This document shows positions 1-14,103 of a DNA stretch of 64,000 bases, piece by piece (position 1 is the first letter of the stretch; every line of letters begins with the position of its first letter). The notes beneath the pieces are model-generated. The model saw only the letters and a program-made list of their open reading frames with translations, had not been told where the DNA came from and searched no databases. Origin of the DNA: Archegozetes longisetosus (Eukaryota; Arthropoda; Arachnida; Sarcoptiformes; Trhypochthoniidae); NCBI GenBank assembly GCA_018873245.2, contig JAEMBT020000006.1:5353855-5417854 (forward strand). Reading direction: 5' to 3'. The position numbers were made by a program, and so were the translations under genes.

Positions 1-921
1 ATTTGAGTGAATCTTAGCATTATTCTCAGTCACTGTTAATAAGTTGCAGCACATATTTTGCTCTTCAGAGCAGTGCCGTAGTCAGGAATGAGGCCAAGTG
101 CGGACAGAATTCAATATTTCAACAAAATATCATAAAATTTTAGCCCAAATCAGGACATTTTTGTTGTTTATATTATTTTTAAGATGCTGTATCTCTGTAT
201 AGACTTAAAAACTAGGTAAATTTAAGGTTTTTTTTGTAAAACCTAAGATTTTTGAATGCAATGAAAATATTGAATGGCCCTTTTCTCTCAAATTAAGTTA
301 CTGTTGTTGTAGAGTCAATTTTATTTCATCAAATACACAATTTATATTTCTCTATACGAAAAAATCTATAGATAGGTACACCTGTATGTAAATTCGGCGA
401 AATGGGAATTCGGCGAAATGACATTCGGCGAAATGAACATAATCCTAAGATCAACATAATTTTTAATACAATAGCACTCATTATTATAGAGAAAAAAGTC
501 ATAATAACAAATAGTAAAATATAATAAATATATCTTATATCAAAGTTGACGTTGAAAAAAGTAATAAAACATAAGATTAAAGATAACAAAAGTTCAAAAT
601 ATTGTTCTTTCTTTGGTTGTGAAAAGTCTTGACACTTATTTCTCATTTGGATTGACTCAAAAAGTTTGTTAAACTTTTCTTTGGGTTGTGATCTCTCATT
701 AATACTAACATTAAATTTAAGTACTTATAAGAATTAACCATAAAATCAATAATATTACAACAATCGTGTTAACTATTGAGAAATCAACTTAATTCTGGAT
801 TCAGCGATTCCCTCGTCATCTGAAAAAATCAGAAAAAAATATAGAAATTTTTCAAAATTTCGCACAAATAAATGAAATGCTACTAAATATTAATGAATAT
901 CATAAGTACATTGAAACTTAT
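1..921. other. AT-rich stretch with no recognisable gene
   Basis: I see no coding signal here. An open frame at 329-646 on the minus strand has a low-complexity hydrophobic translation and no family resemblance. The only structured element is a short tandem motif at 392-435, listed separately. Confidence 0.6.
392..435. repeat. Three-copy tandem motif ATTCGGCGAAATG
   Basis: The 13-base motif ATTCGGCGAAATG occurs exactly at 392-404, 408-420 and 423-435 with spacers of 3 and 2 bases. It is more GC-rich than its surroundings. It could be a remnant of a transposon end or a short minisatellite; the sequence alone does not decide. Confidence 0.8.
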
Positions 922-1312
922 GAGCTAACTTCACAACTTGTTAATCAAGAATTAATTTCGTTTAACTTTTAAATGTTAGTTAAGGTCAGACAAATCAAAT
1001 TTAAAATTATTGGGTGCCAAGCACTTAATTCAGTACACAATTAATCTGTTTTAAGATTCGTTATATTATATTTAACATAAGGGCTGTTATATTGAACGCA
1101 AAGCATTTACCAAAAAGCTCACTTTAAAGGATTTATACAAAGTAAGGATTGTTACATGCAATTACTTGAGAAATCATGTTAAGACAGATTAATTCTATAC
1201 TGAATTAAGTACTTGGCATTTAGTCATTTTATACTTGATTTGTCTTGGCCTAAACTAACATTTAAAAGTTAAACGTAATCAATTCTTAATTGACAAGTTG
1301 TGAAGTTAGCTC
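922..1312. repeat. Inverted repeat with 135-bp arms (foldback/MITE-like)
   Basis: The left arm (922-1056) begins GAGCTAACTTCACAACTTG and the right arm (1179-1312) ends with its reverse complement CAAGTTGTGAAGTTAGCTC. Along the arms the match is roughly 85% by eye, with a loop of about 122 bases. No transposase or clear target duplication was found, so this is best called a diverged foldback or non-autonomous element. Confidence 0.75.
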
Positions 1313-2502
1313 GTTAGAATGAAGTGCTACTTATTTAACTTGAAGCTAACCATTTTTTAATCATTTTAGTCTATTTTGACCCATTGTTTGAAATGAAGTT
1401 AATCAAACCTAAGGTCGAATCATCTTGAAGACTAGACACATCGTAATTATAATATTCATTAACAGAAACTAATTTCTAAAGTTTAAACTAGATTTCAATT
1501 ACATTTAGAACTCACGTTTGTAGCAATGTCTTCAAACTTATGGATCTATTGGCCCAATCTGTCAGTCAGATCGTCCTTATTGTGTGATTGATTTGTGATT
1601 TGAAAGTTATTTAGTTCAAAACACAGTTTAGTTAATAAATCATAATTCATGGGTTCATAGCTATAATTAATAACTATCTATTAGTGACGAAAACACTCGC
1701 TTTTTATTTATTTAGTGCAACCTTAACGCAATTCTTTATCAAATTATTTGAAAATTTAGTTAGGCTCTAAAAATGTTTCATATCGCGACACAAATGTTTG
1801 ACATTTTTTGAGCTTTTTGTTATTCAACAAAGAATTTAATGAAGAATTTTAGTGCAATACGAGCTTCGGGTCAATATAAGTCATAAATATTAGATTTATA
1901 ATATATCATTCTTTGGGCACATTTCCTGTAAATCCAAAAGTATTTGGATTAATTTCAATATTAAATGGTTTAGAAAATTTTGAACTAAAATTTTTACCTT
2001 CAAATCCTTGATTGTCGTACATTTCAAGTCTGGGAGAATCCATCAGATCTTCTGTACCTTCTAATACGCAAAGAAGACATTCGTGTATACAAATGTATTG
2101 TTGCTGTAAATAAAGATTTGATTTAGTTTTTAATCTTTATATTTAAGTAATTTTTGTAAGAGTTTCACAATCGATGTGTTTTGAATCTCGTTCAATTTGA
2201 AACAAGTCAACTCATTTGATAATTCGAACTTGTGATCTACAACGTCAAAAACCACTGCTATAGTGTGTCAATTATATCAATATTAGCTGAAAAGTGTTTT
2301 GTCAGGTGTGTGACTAGTTTAATGAAATAAATCGGTTAACTATGCTCCAAAATCCTTATTGCTTTCACTCATGCTATTTACCTAAATTGAGTGAAACTAC
2401 TATAGAATAAGTAAATATGTGATCTAACCTAACCTGTCCAAACATTGCACATTAAGTAACAATATAAAACACAATTGTGCGTCATGAGTTACAATAATAC
2501 AG
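1313..2502. other. Intergenic stretch, nothing recognised
   Basis: AT-rich sequence without an open frame that looks coding on either strand. A short CTAACCTAACCTG run sits near 2430, resembling degenerate CCTAA telomere-type repeats. Confidence 0.55.
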
Positions 2503-4448
2503 GTCGTAAAGCATAGTAAAGCAAAATAAAGTGATTGCAAACTCACTTCGTTCTGAACCATCCAAACTCTTTCTCTACGCATTTCATAAACAATACCAAA
2601 AATATCGACCGAATCGTATTTATGTATTCTTTGCAACATTCGATCTAAAGCTATAAAGGTTCCCGAACGCCCGACTCCGGCTGAACAATGGACTGTAATT
2701 GGTTTATTACTATCTGGAGAACACCGTTCTCTAAAGGCTCGCACAAACTTAACCAAAGTTTTGGGAGGCTCGGGAACTCCAAAGTCAGGCCATGTCGTGA
2801 AGTGGAAATGACGAACGATTCGCGACTGATCTCCCTATAAATCAAAAATCAATTAACATTGAAATACACTATTGAAAACTTATTAAAAGTTAGGGAACTT
2901 TGAAATACTCGCATTACAACAGCTGATGGCTGAAATCGATATCTCATAACCAACTCCAGGGAAGAGATCGTCCAAAACCAACTAATTATTCTTAGTTATC
3001 ATATCTTTCTCTTTAATATGATTTCGAGTCCAAACTATTTTATAACAATCCTGCTTTGAGGTGACATTCCATTTCTACGAAACGTTCAAAGTGCGTCCAG
3101 ATATCGGTTCCAAAACTCCGATCACTTGTGAGGCAAGTCTTGTTGGCTGATAGACAACAGTGTTCTCGTTGTAATCATTCGTATAAACCACTGCTATCTA
3201 ATAGTTATGACTCAAAAATGGATTGCTTAGACGCAAATGAGCGTCTTTCACCACTTGAACAGATCCATCAGAATTGAATGCTTCCAATTCATGGTAGGTA
3301 ACGATATATGAGTCTTCAGTGCTCTCATTATTGGTCGCCCGCGCAAGATAAATATCGGACACATTCCTGGGCCATGATTTCAAATCAATTACAGACAGAG
3401 GTCTAGAAATTAAACTTATTTATTTTTCAATTAGATGAAGATTTACAGAAAATAGACTTTTATACTAAAAAGATAATTTGATTCCAAAACTATTGAAAAT
3501 TTCAAGAGTATTAAAGCCTAGAACAATAATCTTAATGCAGTATAAAATATTATTTGATTGACCTTAAATAAGTTTAATATAAGATCTTAAAGTAAAATTG
3601 GAATTAAATGGAAATGAATGCTGCATAATCAATAATGATTAATAAAATAAGTGAAAGTTAAAACTTACTTCGACGCTATAGCTTTTAATCGAGAACTTGG
3701 CTCTATTAGAAGCTGCCAATGAATTCATTTTTAAAGAGTAATATAAGCCTTGATTGAAAATGATTGCTTAATAGTGTTAGACTCGACAAATCTATAAGTA
3801 GATTGAAGTGACTTCAATGGATAACAGATTTTCTTCAACAGTTGGAAGAATATTCTCAAATGAATACTTCGTAGAAATTCCTTCGAATACTATCAACAGA
3901 GTAGTCAAGAATTTGGTTCACGATTGCCATCTTCTGACCAGAATTGAGATTGTTTACCGATTCATAATTGTTGTTGCAGATGGTGTTATGCGTCTCTTCG
4001 AGACACCTGTAACTCATTTATAATTGTGTATCGAGGAAAGCATTAAAGAAAGAGTGCATTACTTACTCCTAACTATTAAAGCCAATTCAACAAAACCGTT
4101 AACTTCACTATACATTTGCAACTTTCAGGTACTCTAATATTTGATGCTTTCTCCAAAAATTGTTCTGTTCAAACTGCGCAAATTTTTTTAACATCAAGCT
4201 TATTACAAGAGATAACCCCCATTCTTACGCTTTGGATAATAATAAAGTGATCAAAGAATAATATAAAGTGGTTGTGCATCTGAAAAACTTGGATAGTGTT
4301 TCAATACATACTATGAGTTAGTGCGTTGATATTGCAATCAAAATGAGTTGAAAGAAGTGCTTAACTTATTGCTCAATTACTTGACAAATAAATGATTTGA
4401 TTGTTGTAATCATTGTATTTGCGTAACAGTTAAAACACTTACCATTTT
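2503..4448 (-). pseudogene. Rearranged partial copy of a Ptp10D-like receptor tyrosine phosphatase
   Basis: Read on the minus strand, 2836-2548 is one catalytic exon of a class R3 receptor tyrosine phosphatase. It follows a TTTATAG acceptor, reads [20 protein letters not shown], then the active-site loop [11 protein letters not shown] with its nucleophilic cysteine, and ends at a GTGAGT donor after WMVQNE. Upstream, where the preceding catalytic exon should be, the intron runs almost directly into fibronectin type III sequence (about 2922-3410), so the middle of the gene is deleted. The FN3 part has in-frame stops at 3198-3200 (TAG where Gln is expected) and 3075-3077 (TAG where Trp is expected). 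Sequence from 3411 to 4448 matches 47285-48331 and holds intron plus a short FN3-like exon near 3665-3720. The catalytic exon itself is intact, but without the rest of the domain no active enzyme is expected. The plus-strand open frame at 3808-4023 is a shadow. Confidence 0.85.
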
Positions 4449-4749
4449 TGTATTGATTTGCTGTCCTATCGCTCGCTATTATGTCTGTGACTGGCGTTTC
4501 GAACAATCTTTTCAAAACAGGCATCAAAACTGTGATCTCATGCAACTAATTGTGCATAAGTTGAAGATTGGCGACTGGTTTATACTTGATATGTTGGCAC
4601 AGAACGTCGAACCCATAATATTTGGTCACACTTTGCAACAGTTAATCCACAAGTGTAAGAACAAAAAGCTAGCTCAAGACAAGTACTCCGTTGAAAATAA
4701 CGATATTGAAGAAGATAGAAACGCAATTTCTTACGTAACTAATTATTGA
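4447..4749 (+). pseudogene. Innexin C-terminal fragment
   Basis: Innexins form invertebrate gap-junction channels in the plasma membrane. The frame here reads LICCPIARYYVCDWRF (end of the fourth membrane segment) and then the family's conserved cytoplasmic motif KLKIGDWFILDMLAQNVEP, followed by IIFGHTLQQLIHK and a TGA-independent stop at 4747-4749. Only about the last 100 residues of a roughly 370-residue protein are present. The fragment starts exactly where the phosphatase-derived repeat ends, with no splice acceptor at the junction, so it looks cut at a rearrangement breakpoint rather than being a last exon of a live gene. No other innexin exon was seen in the window. Confidence 0.8.
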
Positions 4750-5464
4750 TGTTTTTGTGTGTAATTGTGTGTAACCACGAATCATATTGTTGTAGTAAAT
4801 TACTGTTCGCACTTCAAAAGTTGAAATTAGTCATTGTCGGATTGCCTGATCTTTACTTCATTTAAGTGATGGCCATTCGCAACAATATAATCAGTGATTG
4901 CATTCAAAAACTATTCTCTTAACTGATTATAAATCACTTCTATTGATATTTGATGATTAATGTAGTTTGAAAGTGATCCAAATCATCAAACACTAAATTC
5001 AATATTAAAATAATTGTCTTTGCTCTCAACTCAATTAAAATTTGTGCTCTTACATCATTTCTGAAATAAAACCTTTGAAAAAATGAAGACCTTTAAATGC
5101 ATTTTAATGTTTTTGTAGGCAATTATATAATCATTTTATTTAATTGAATTACTATTATTGCCGAGTTTTTTTTAATTAATTGTCTCAACAAAGAAGAATC
5201 ACAGCATAAATATTTGATTTAAAAAATGGCTTAAAATAGCAAACATTACTGAGATATTGCACACAAGGATTATAAAAGTGTGAAATACTAATAAAAATGA
5301 ACAAATGTTTGAACAGTATCAGAAACTGGAGCGCGCAAGTGGTTTAAAAAGTAATACATGTATTATGAATGAAGTGCAATCAAATTTCAATTAATAAGAC
5401 CATACAAATATAATATATAATATAATCGTAATCTTATATTGAGTTATACTAGTTAAATGATATA
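4750..5464. other. Intergenic stretch, nothing recognised
   Basis: AT-rich sequence between the innexin fragment and the 3' end of the RCBTB gene. No coding frame or repeat boundary was seen; the part near 5465 is presumably the RCBTB 3' untranslated region. Confidence 0.5.
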
Positions 5465-7242
<1,778 letters not shown>

Positions 7243-8976
7243 GATTATGTGATCCCTTAATAGCAATTCATAACCTCTTCTGCTTTCTATCATTTGAGAC
7301 AATGAAGATATGGATTGAATTGAGCCATCATCCAATGGACTATCCGTTTTATGGCTTAAATCTCTATTTGAGGCACTTATTGATTCGCAAAAGTCTTGAT
7401 CTTCAGCCACAGTTTCAGTGATATTACTAGTAATTTTATTGGTATTTTTAGACTTTTATTGTTGTTTTTTCTTTTTAATAGAAGTTTAATTTAATTTACT
7501 AATCGACAGCAAAACTAATTGTATTTTTATGTCAATTGGCTTTTAAATAGCTGTCACTCTGTATAAATGTTTACGAAAATAAATAATAGATATTGCAATC
7601 AAGATGTTGCGCATGACAACTGCTAACAGTTATCCCACTTATTCAATAGGGGTTCGCACCAAAACCATAGGAATCAATCCTAAAACTTGAATTTGCTTCT
7701 AGAAATTTTTAGTTCTTATCTATATTTCATATAAATAACAGTTTCTCTCGAACCCTTACAAGTCATCTTTTTACGTTCGACTACTGTTCAAATATTTACT
7801 TTACTAAATCCAGAATTCGAGAGCTGACTCTTGTCTAGACTTTTCGGCTATTTTTTGTTTCTAAGTTATAAACTCCAACCATTGCTAACATATTGCCTTC
7901 AACTTGATGTGATATAACGTAAGATAATAACAGGATCTCTCAGAAAAATTCAAAGAAAGCTACTTTTTAGATCAAAAGCCTACAATAGGTCTCTTAGCAA
8001 AATAAAGTTCATTTGCTTTGCCTTCGAGTTAAATGATGTCTACAATTGAGTCAAAATAATAAGTTTTATTGCAAACTTATATTTATTAGTCGTAAAAATA
8101 CGTTTGACAGAAAATCTTGAAATTGAAAGTAGAAAAGAAGATTGGTCAACAGAAAAGTCTGAAAACTCAATGTTCACGATTTAGATGAGCTTTAATTTGC
8201 TTATCTAAGCAATTCGACTGTTTCTGGAAGGTTCGTTTCAAAGTTCATCCCAAAGTTCAATTCAACGCTGATCTCCCTATTAATTATCCTTTAATCATCA
8301 TCAGATGTCATATAACTGATTTTGTTCTATTTGATCACCATTCAAATTAGTTTAGTTTAATTTTTTGTTTTTACATCAAATTTTCAAATCCAATATCTAT
8401 TATCAGAACTGCCTAAGTGTCGGTTTTGACAGGTTTCAGCTGCTATTTTGATAAACGGTAATCGAAATCATTCATTCAAAACTATAGTAAACAGAAATTT
8501 TTTGATTATGTGAATAAACTTCAAGTTTATAAAAACGCATGCAATGAATCCATCCTCGAATAAATTTATTGAACCTCATCCTCCCAATGAGTTATGCTTC
8601 AGTGTTAACCAGAATTCATAATTTATGCTCTAACATGAAAAATATTTTTATCAAGTTTTTCCTTTTTCCTTTGCTTAATGTCGAAACAACTTTAATTGAT
8701 GATGAAAAATTTAATAACTATTTTTGCGCATAAATCTTATTGGATTTTTAAGGATCAAAATAAACTTATTTACAGAATAAATTACAATAATTTTATGATT
8801 ATTAAATTGATTCATTCTTCAATAAATGATGACTTCCTGGTCGCAAAACAATATGATAATTTGACAACTGAGAAAAATTTATATAACACAATTCTAGATT
8901 CAGTCTATGAGTCAACTGGCAGAAGGGATGCTAAAAATGAGGATAAATTTATTAAGAGTATAATAAAAACAAAATC
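7243..8976. other. Intergenic stretch between RCBTB and HRI genes
   Basis: It should hold the RCBTB upstream region and the HRI 3' region. No coding frame was recognised. The open frame at 8696-9364 on the plus strand is the shadow of the kinase's last exon plus AT-rich downstream sequence. Confidence 0.5.
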
Positions 8977-11320
8977 TTATGTCAAACCCTTTAACTTATT
9001 GGACATGAGTTGTAACTGTGCTCTTAGTTTTTCAATCTCATTATCTTTTTCAACAATTGCTTTATCCTTAAATGCCATAACAGTTCTCAAAAGATTAACT
9101 TCTCTGTCTTTTTTCTCCAAATCCAATTTAACAGTTTTCAACTCTTCTTCAAGAACTTTAATCATTTGTTGTTCCTTATTCATAAAGAGCGAGGACTGCA
9201 ATACTTGCGATGCAGTGGGTCTGAGAGAAGGTTTTGGGTTCGTTAACTTTAGTATAATATCGGCGACTATAGGCCAACGTTTCAGAAATTTTTTAGGAAG
9301 CATTCGATTCTTAGTTATATCAGAGACACACTTGACTTTCTCCATATCAGTTGATAGCGGATAAAAAAGTTCAAACAAAATAATTCCTAAACTATACATA
9401 TCAGTGCTATTGTCATAATTTTTGCCGAGTTTCTGTTCGGGCGCCGCATATATTGATGTCCCAATACCTCCCGTGTGATTGTTTTCATCTGCTTTTGTAC
9501 TTCTTTTATAGTTATGTAAAGAGATTTCTTCATTATCGATAATGTTGTGAAGTGTAGCCAAACCGAAGTCTCCAATTTTGACTCTACTCTCATTAATACT
9601 GAATAATATATTTTGTGGCTTCAAATCTCGATGAATCAGATGCTGTGAATGTATAAAATCTACACCTTTCAGGACCTGACGAAAAATATTTAAAGATGCC
9701 TTCGAATCGATGTGACTTAAGATATCATTGGTGGAATTGCCAGCACGGCAGCTACTCTGATAGTCAGAGAAAATTTTATCGTTTCTCTCTCTGAGCCAAG
9801 TCTTCAGGTTTTTGCCGCACAATTCCATCTGTATGTAAAGAACAGCCCCAAAATTATTACATGAAAATGGACATTCAGTTGGATCATAATCAATAGTGAT
9901 ATCAGGGATGGTCGGCTTCTCATACTTTTCTACTTGTTTGCAAATTCCATACTCTATTGCAGAATCACTTTGAGATTTTGTGGAGCTTATTGATATAGTC
10001 TTTTTGCGACCAATCCTTACTGTCTGACGACCACTATCTGAATCATTGGACACGTTAAAACCTGGATCCGAATTCGAGTTCATGAAATCGTCGCTTTCAT
10101 CGTCATCGTATATTTCGTCTTCCTCTGAGTCTTCATCATTGTTCAGTTGACTATTCTTGCTAAAAATTGAATTATACTCAGTGGTTATGGAGTAACTCTC
10201 AGTTCGGGTTTCAGTCCTTATTTGCGATCTTTCCATTCTTATGCCGCTCTTTGATGACTCTTCAAAACGAATGGACACATCGTCCTCAACGATATTCGAC
10301 GTTTTAGTAGTAATTTCAGTGGCGCTCAACATCTCCTCATCTTGATATTCAGTCCGTTTCGAAAGTGGTATCTTTTCCTGATGGAGACACCAGTTCTCAA
10401 GCCATGCAGTCTTATATGCGACAACATTGGGATGTGATGACAAGTTTGCATACAATTGTACTTCTCGTGTGATTTTCTCGAAATCTCTGACACTTTTATA
10501 TCGAAATCTTATCAATTTGACAGCATATTCGCAATTGTCAAAACGGTGTTTTGCTCTATTAACGATACCAAAACCTAAACAATATAAGAATAAAATAGCA
10601 ATCAGAATATGAATGAAATAATTGAATCAATGTTTGATTGCCTCCTTCTTCAATGAGTCCTAAATCTTCGAAGATTTCATCATAACTTCTAGACTGATTG
10701 ATGAGATGTGAATTGAGAATAACGTTAGCATTAGTATTAGGACTACACGGAGGCACATACACTTGTTTTATGTGTTTATCATTTGATCTGATACAAGAAA
10801 CAAGTTGTCCTAATCTCAACAAAATTTCATCTCTGATCGGTTGCAATGAGTCCGATCGATAAGAAGCGCCAATAATTTTATATTTTTCAAGCCTTTCGCA
10901 AATACTCAAATACAAAGCTTTTTGTTTATCTCTTTCTTTCTCGTAACTACCACAAATATTCCAAATTAAAGACTCAATGATCAGGAAAGTCGGCGCCTGT
11001 TTTCGAACCAAAGCTTGAGTTGGAATAAATCCATTTTTTCGATTACAATCACCATTAATTGGTTGAGACTTAAGTGGATCTCTTTCGTTGGCACCTATTT
11101 CTTCATTATTATTATCAGTATTTAAGTTGTTATTAGTTATATTACTATCAACCGATATGACATTACCATCGATTTCATCACATCCGTCGAACTCAAGAAC
11201 TGGCTGCAAGTCAGGCATCGATTCCAGTCTTAAATCTAGACGATTTTGGTTCGAATTATTTCTTAGTAAGAACTCATTTTTTAGTTGAATCGATTTGAAC
11301 TGATGAAAAGCTGGACTCAT
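8977..11320 (-). CDS. EIF2AK1: eIF2alpha kinase, HRI type (EIF2AK1)
   Basis: HRI phosphorylates Ser51 of eIF2alpha in the cytosol and shuts down bulk translation under haem shortage, oxidative or mitochondrial stress. Two exons: 11320-10642 and 10574-8977, joined in frame to 758 residues. The N-terminal 200 residues contain the HRI-like helical region; the kinase starts with the loop IEEGGFGIV at the exon junction, catalytic Lys in YAVKLIRF (about residue 246), REVQLYANLSSHPNVV, then a long acidic insert typical of eIF2alpha kinases (about 290-455), HRDLKPQN (541), DFG (562) and GTSIYAAPE (606). The tail (about 693-758) is a predicted coiled coil, as in HRI. The 67-base intron starts with GC instead of GT; GC-AG is the only option that keeps the Gly loop in frame. 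The first glycine of the GxGxxG loop is Glu. All catalytic residues are present. PERK and GCN2 are excluded because no luminal or HisRS-like domain is present. Confidence 0.93.
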
Positions 11321-13228
11321 TGTTGGACACAGTCACCAATGAACCAATTGATCGATTGTTTATTTTTCCATTAGTTTATCGAAAAAACAAACGAAAACTT
11401 AACAAAATACTTATCAATAACTAATGAGAACTTTCACACTTAAACTATAGATAATAGACGTAAAGATAGCAGTATTACTGCAAATTGTAATGAAATGACT
11501 GCTAGTTTTGTTCTATTATGATCTCTAATATATTGAAGATGTTTTATTACTTTATTGTTTTTGTATAGCATTGAAACCAATAATATGATGTAATCTGCAG
11601 TCAAAATCATGTGATTTTCATTTTTAAGACACTATCAAGTCTTACATAAAATACGTTTTTACAAACTGTTGCTAAAAGTTTTGGTAAAGTTTGTAAGCAT
11701 TTTTATACTATTGATGAGAATGAATGCAATCAAGAATAATTTATAAGAACCTAGTTCATTCTTAATTCTCTACATTATGATTACTTGAATAACATATTTG
11801 AATGCTTAAGTAATAAAAACTTTAAGAACTTATAGTTGTTTATGATTTAAAATTACATTCTTATTGTGTTATTTTTTAGCTAAATTGATTTTCTTATAGA
11901 CTCACTGCTTACACAGTTTGGCACTGAAGTGCAATTCACTTGATTGAAAATTGACTTTCCAAAAGATGACTCATTAAAAACTAATCAAACTTCTAATAAT
12001 CAGTCCAATTGTGAGTTGAACGCGTCAGATTTTAGATAAGACCAAAGGTATCTTAAAACTTATGTTCATTTACTTATAATTGAGTTCATAAAATCAAAAT
12101 CAAGACTACTTTCTATTGAAATTATTTCATTAAACGTTTACAAAACTAAAAATTGCTGGCTAAAAAATATGAACACGTCACTCATAACGACTTCTCGATA
12201 TAAATTAGAAGAACTATTAAAAAATCGCTTACCATAAAAGTTATGTAAATGAGAAATGAAATGCAAACTAAACGTGGGCCTAACTAGACTTTTATACAAT
12301 CACACAACAGCCAGTGATCTAATGCTTTATTCAAATCATTCAGTTTTCAATCATTAAAAATGATTTTGTTTAAACTCAACTGAAGTTAGTTTTTTTGTCA
12401 ATTTGTTAATATTTTCTTTAAAGATATTTAAGCGTTTTACAACAAAATTTACTTAATATTGAATGATTTGGATGGACTTTGTCTCTGTTCTGTTGTGAAC
12501 AAAACATATGATTTGATCCTTTCATTCCATTTATTGAACATATTTTCCATATTTTTGAGTTCATCTAAATTATCGATTGTATTATGGAATCGAAACTTGG
12601 TTTGTTTGTCGCATTTTAGCCAATCAAATGAGCTATCCTTAAAATTAAGAAAACATCAGATACTGTTATGACAGAACGAAGTCAATGTTAAAACAAATTC
12701 AATAGCTAATCTCTATTTCAATTACCATTTATTGGATGAAAAACCAACTTATGTTCAAATAGCTGAGTCTTTGCTCACTTATGCGATTTGTTTAACTTTC
12801 TAAGATTTGTGTTGAAAAAGTTGACAAAGTATTGCAGTTCGTGCTGTTCTTTTATTATACTAGACTAGCGATCATTACTTTTGTAGTCAAAACAATTATA
12901 AAATAGTTAAATTCAATTTTAAGAATGACCATAAGATGGGGTAGATTTTGGTCCCTAATCAAGTTTTAGATAAAATAATATAGTTTTTATATAAAAGCGT
13001 GGTCATCATGACAGGTGTGCTTTTAGCGCGTTGAGCCAACTGGGGAACTATGGTCCCAATGATTTTTTCCAAATATAAGTCTGTACTGAAAATCAAATTT
13101 TGCAAAAACTTTCAAACTATTTAATCCATCAACATGTTGCTTATTGATAAACATTAATCAAAGGTTTGATAACAAACTAACAGATATTTTGATGGGAGTT
13201 AGAGCTTAGAACCGAAGTCCTAAGTATT
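11321..13228. other. Intergenic stretch with one possible unidentified exon
   Basis: On the minus strand, 12629-12451 follows a TTTTAAG acceptor and reads in one frame through WLKCDKQTKFRFHNTIDNLD and MENMFNKWNERIKSYV to a TAA stop, about 60 residues, hydrophilic and not low in complexity. I do not recognise it, and no upstream exon was found; it may be a last exon or a pseudogene scrap. The remaining sequence holds nothing I can name. Confidence 0.3.
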
Positions 13229-13272
13229 TCAGTTCAGATTTTTGGTCTGAGAGACCAAAATAACCTGGTATT

Positions 13273-13684
13273 CCACTGAGGCGTGATCCACTATGAGTGA
13301 GATCGATAGATCGGGACTATATTTGATATGATTAAATAGGTTGATGTTACAGATGTTTTGGCACCGTCGGTGGTCAGTCGGCGGGCCATTTAAAAATGTC
13401 ACTCTTAGAAATGCTGCCAAGACATCTGAAGGAGATCTGGTGGCATCCAATAAATTCAAAGCGAGATCTCTTTTTGAGTCTTTTACGTGATATACGAACT
13501 TTTCCTTTGACTTTTTAAAGTTTAAAAGTTGATTTATAGATGTTCTATATATTTCATGTGTTATGTATTATTTATTACATATTTATACGATTGATTTTAT
13601 TTATTGCATCATCGATTTTAAACTCTTTAGTAAACTCATAGTTTTATTTATAACACTCACTCATAGTGGATCGCACCTCAGGGC
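13273..13684. repeat. Short inverted repeat pair around a relatively GC-rich segment
   Basis: CACTGAGGCGTGATCCACTA followed by TGAGTGAG (13273-13301) recurs inverted at 13659-13684 (CTCACTCATAGTGGATCGCA followed by CCTCAG), and a second, weaker inverted match lies at about 13705-13740. The segment 13229-13460 is open in one minus-strand frame but matches nothing I know. A decayed non-autonomous transposon is the simplest reading. Confidence 0.5.
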
Positions 13685-14103
13685 TTATAGGTGTGGATCA
13701 CAAATAGTATGTGTATCACACCTCAGTGTAATGCCAAAATTCTGTCTATGGCAGTGCACTCTTAGTTAAATTTTAATAGACTTATCGATCATAATAAATT
13801 GAATAAGAAATAATGTCTATAGGTATGATTTAAATTCTGATGCTGAAAATAGACCCAGACGGTTGAACAAATCGAGTTGAACTTTTGATGCTATTTCAAT
13901 ATTTTTAAAAGTGTGAACATCAATGAAAAAATTATAAGTTAGTAAAAATCGAGTTTCCTTTAGTTCAACATTATTCTAATGAATTCATTACAAACACTGA
14001 ACAGTTAATGGAAAATGTTATTGACCTCAAAGCGATTGATGGCCACAGGTGTGAGTATAAGGATATACAGTACAATAATAACTCAAATATCCTCCTCATA
14101 CTT

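Noticed and set aside
329..646. 105-codon minus-strand open frame
   Set aside because: Low-complexity hydrophobic translation in AT-rich DNA; it overlaps the ATTCGGCGAAATG tandem motif and shows no family resemblance.
3808..4023. Plus-strand open frame (71 codons)
   Set aside because: Antisense to the phosphatase-derived repeat; the corresponding frame is broken in the other two copies.
8696..9364. 222-codon plus-strand open frame
   Set aside because: Antisense shadow of the HRI last exon extended into AT-rich downstream sequence.
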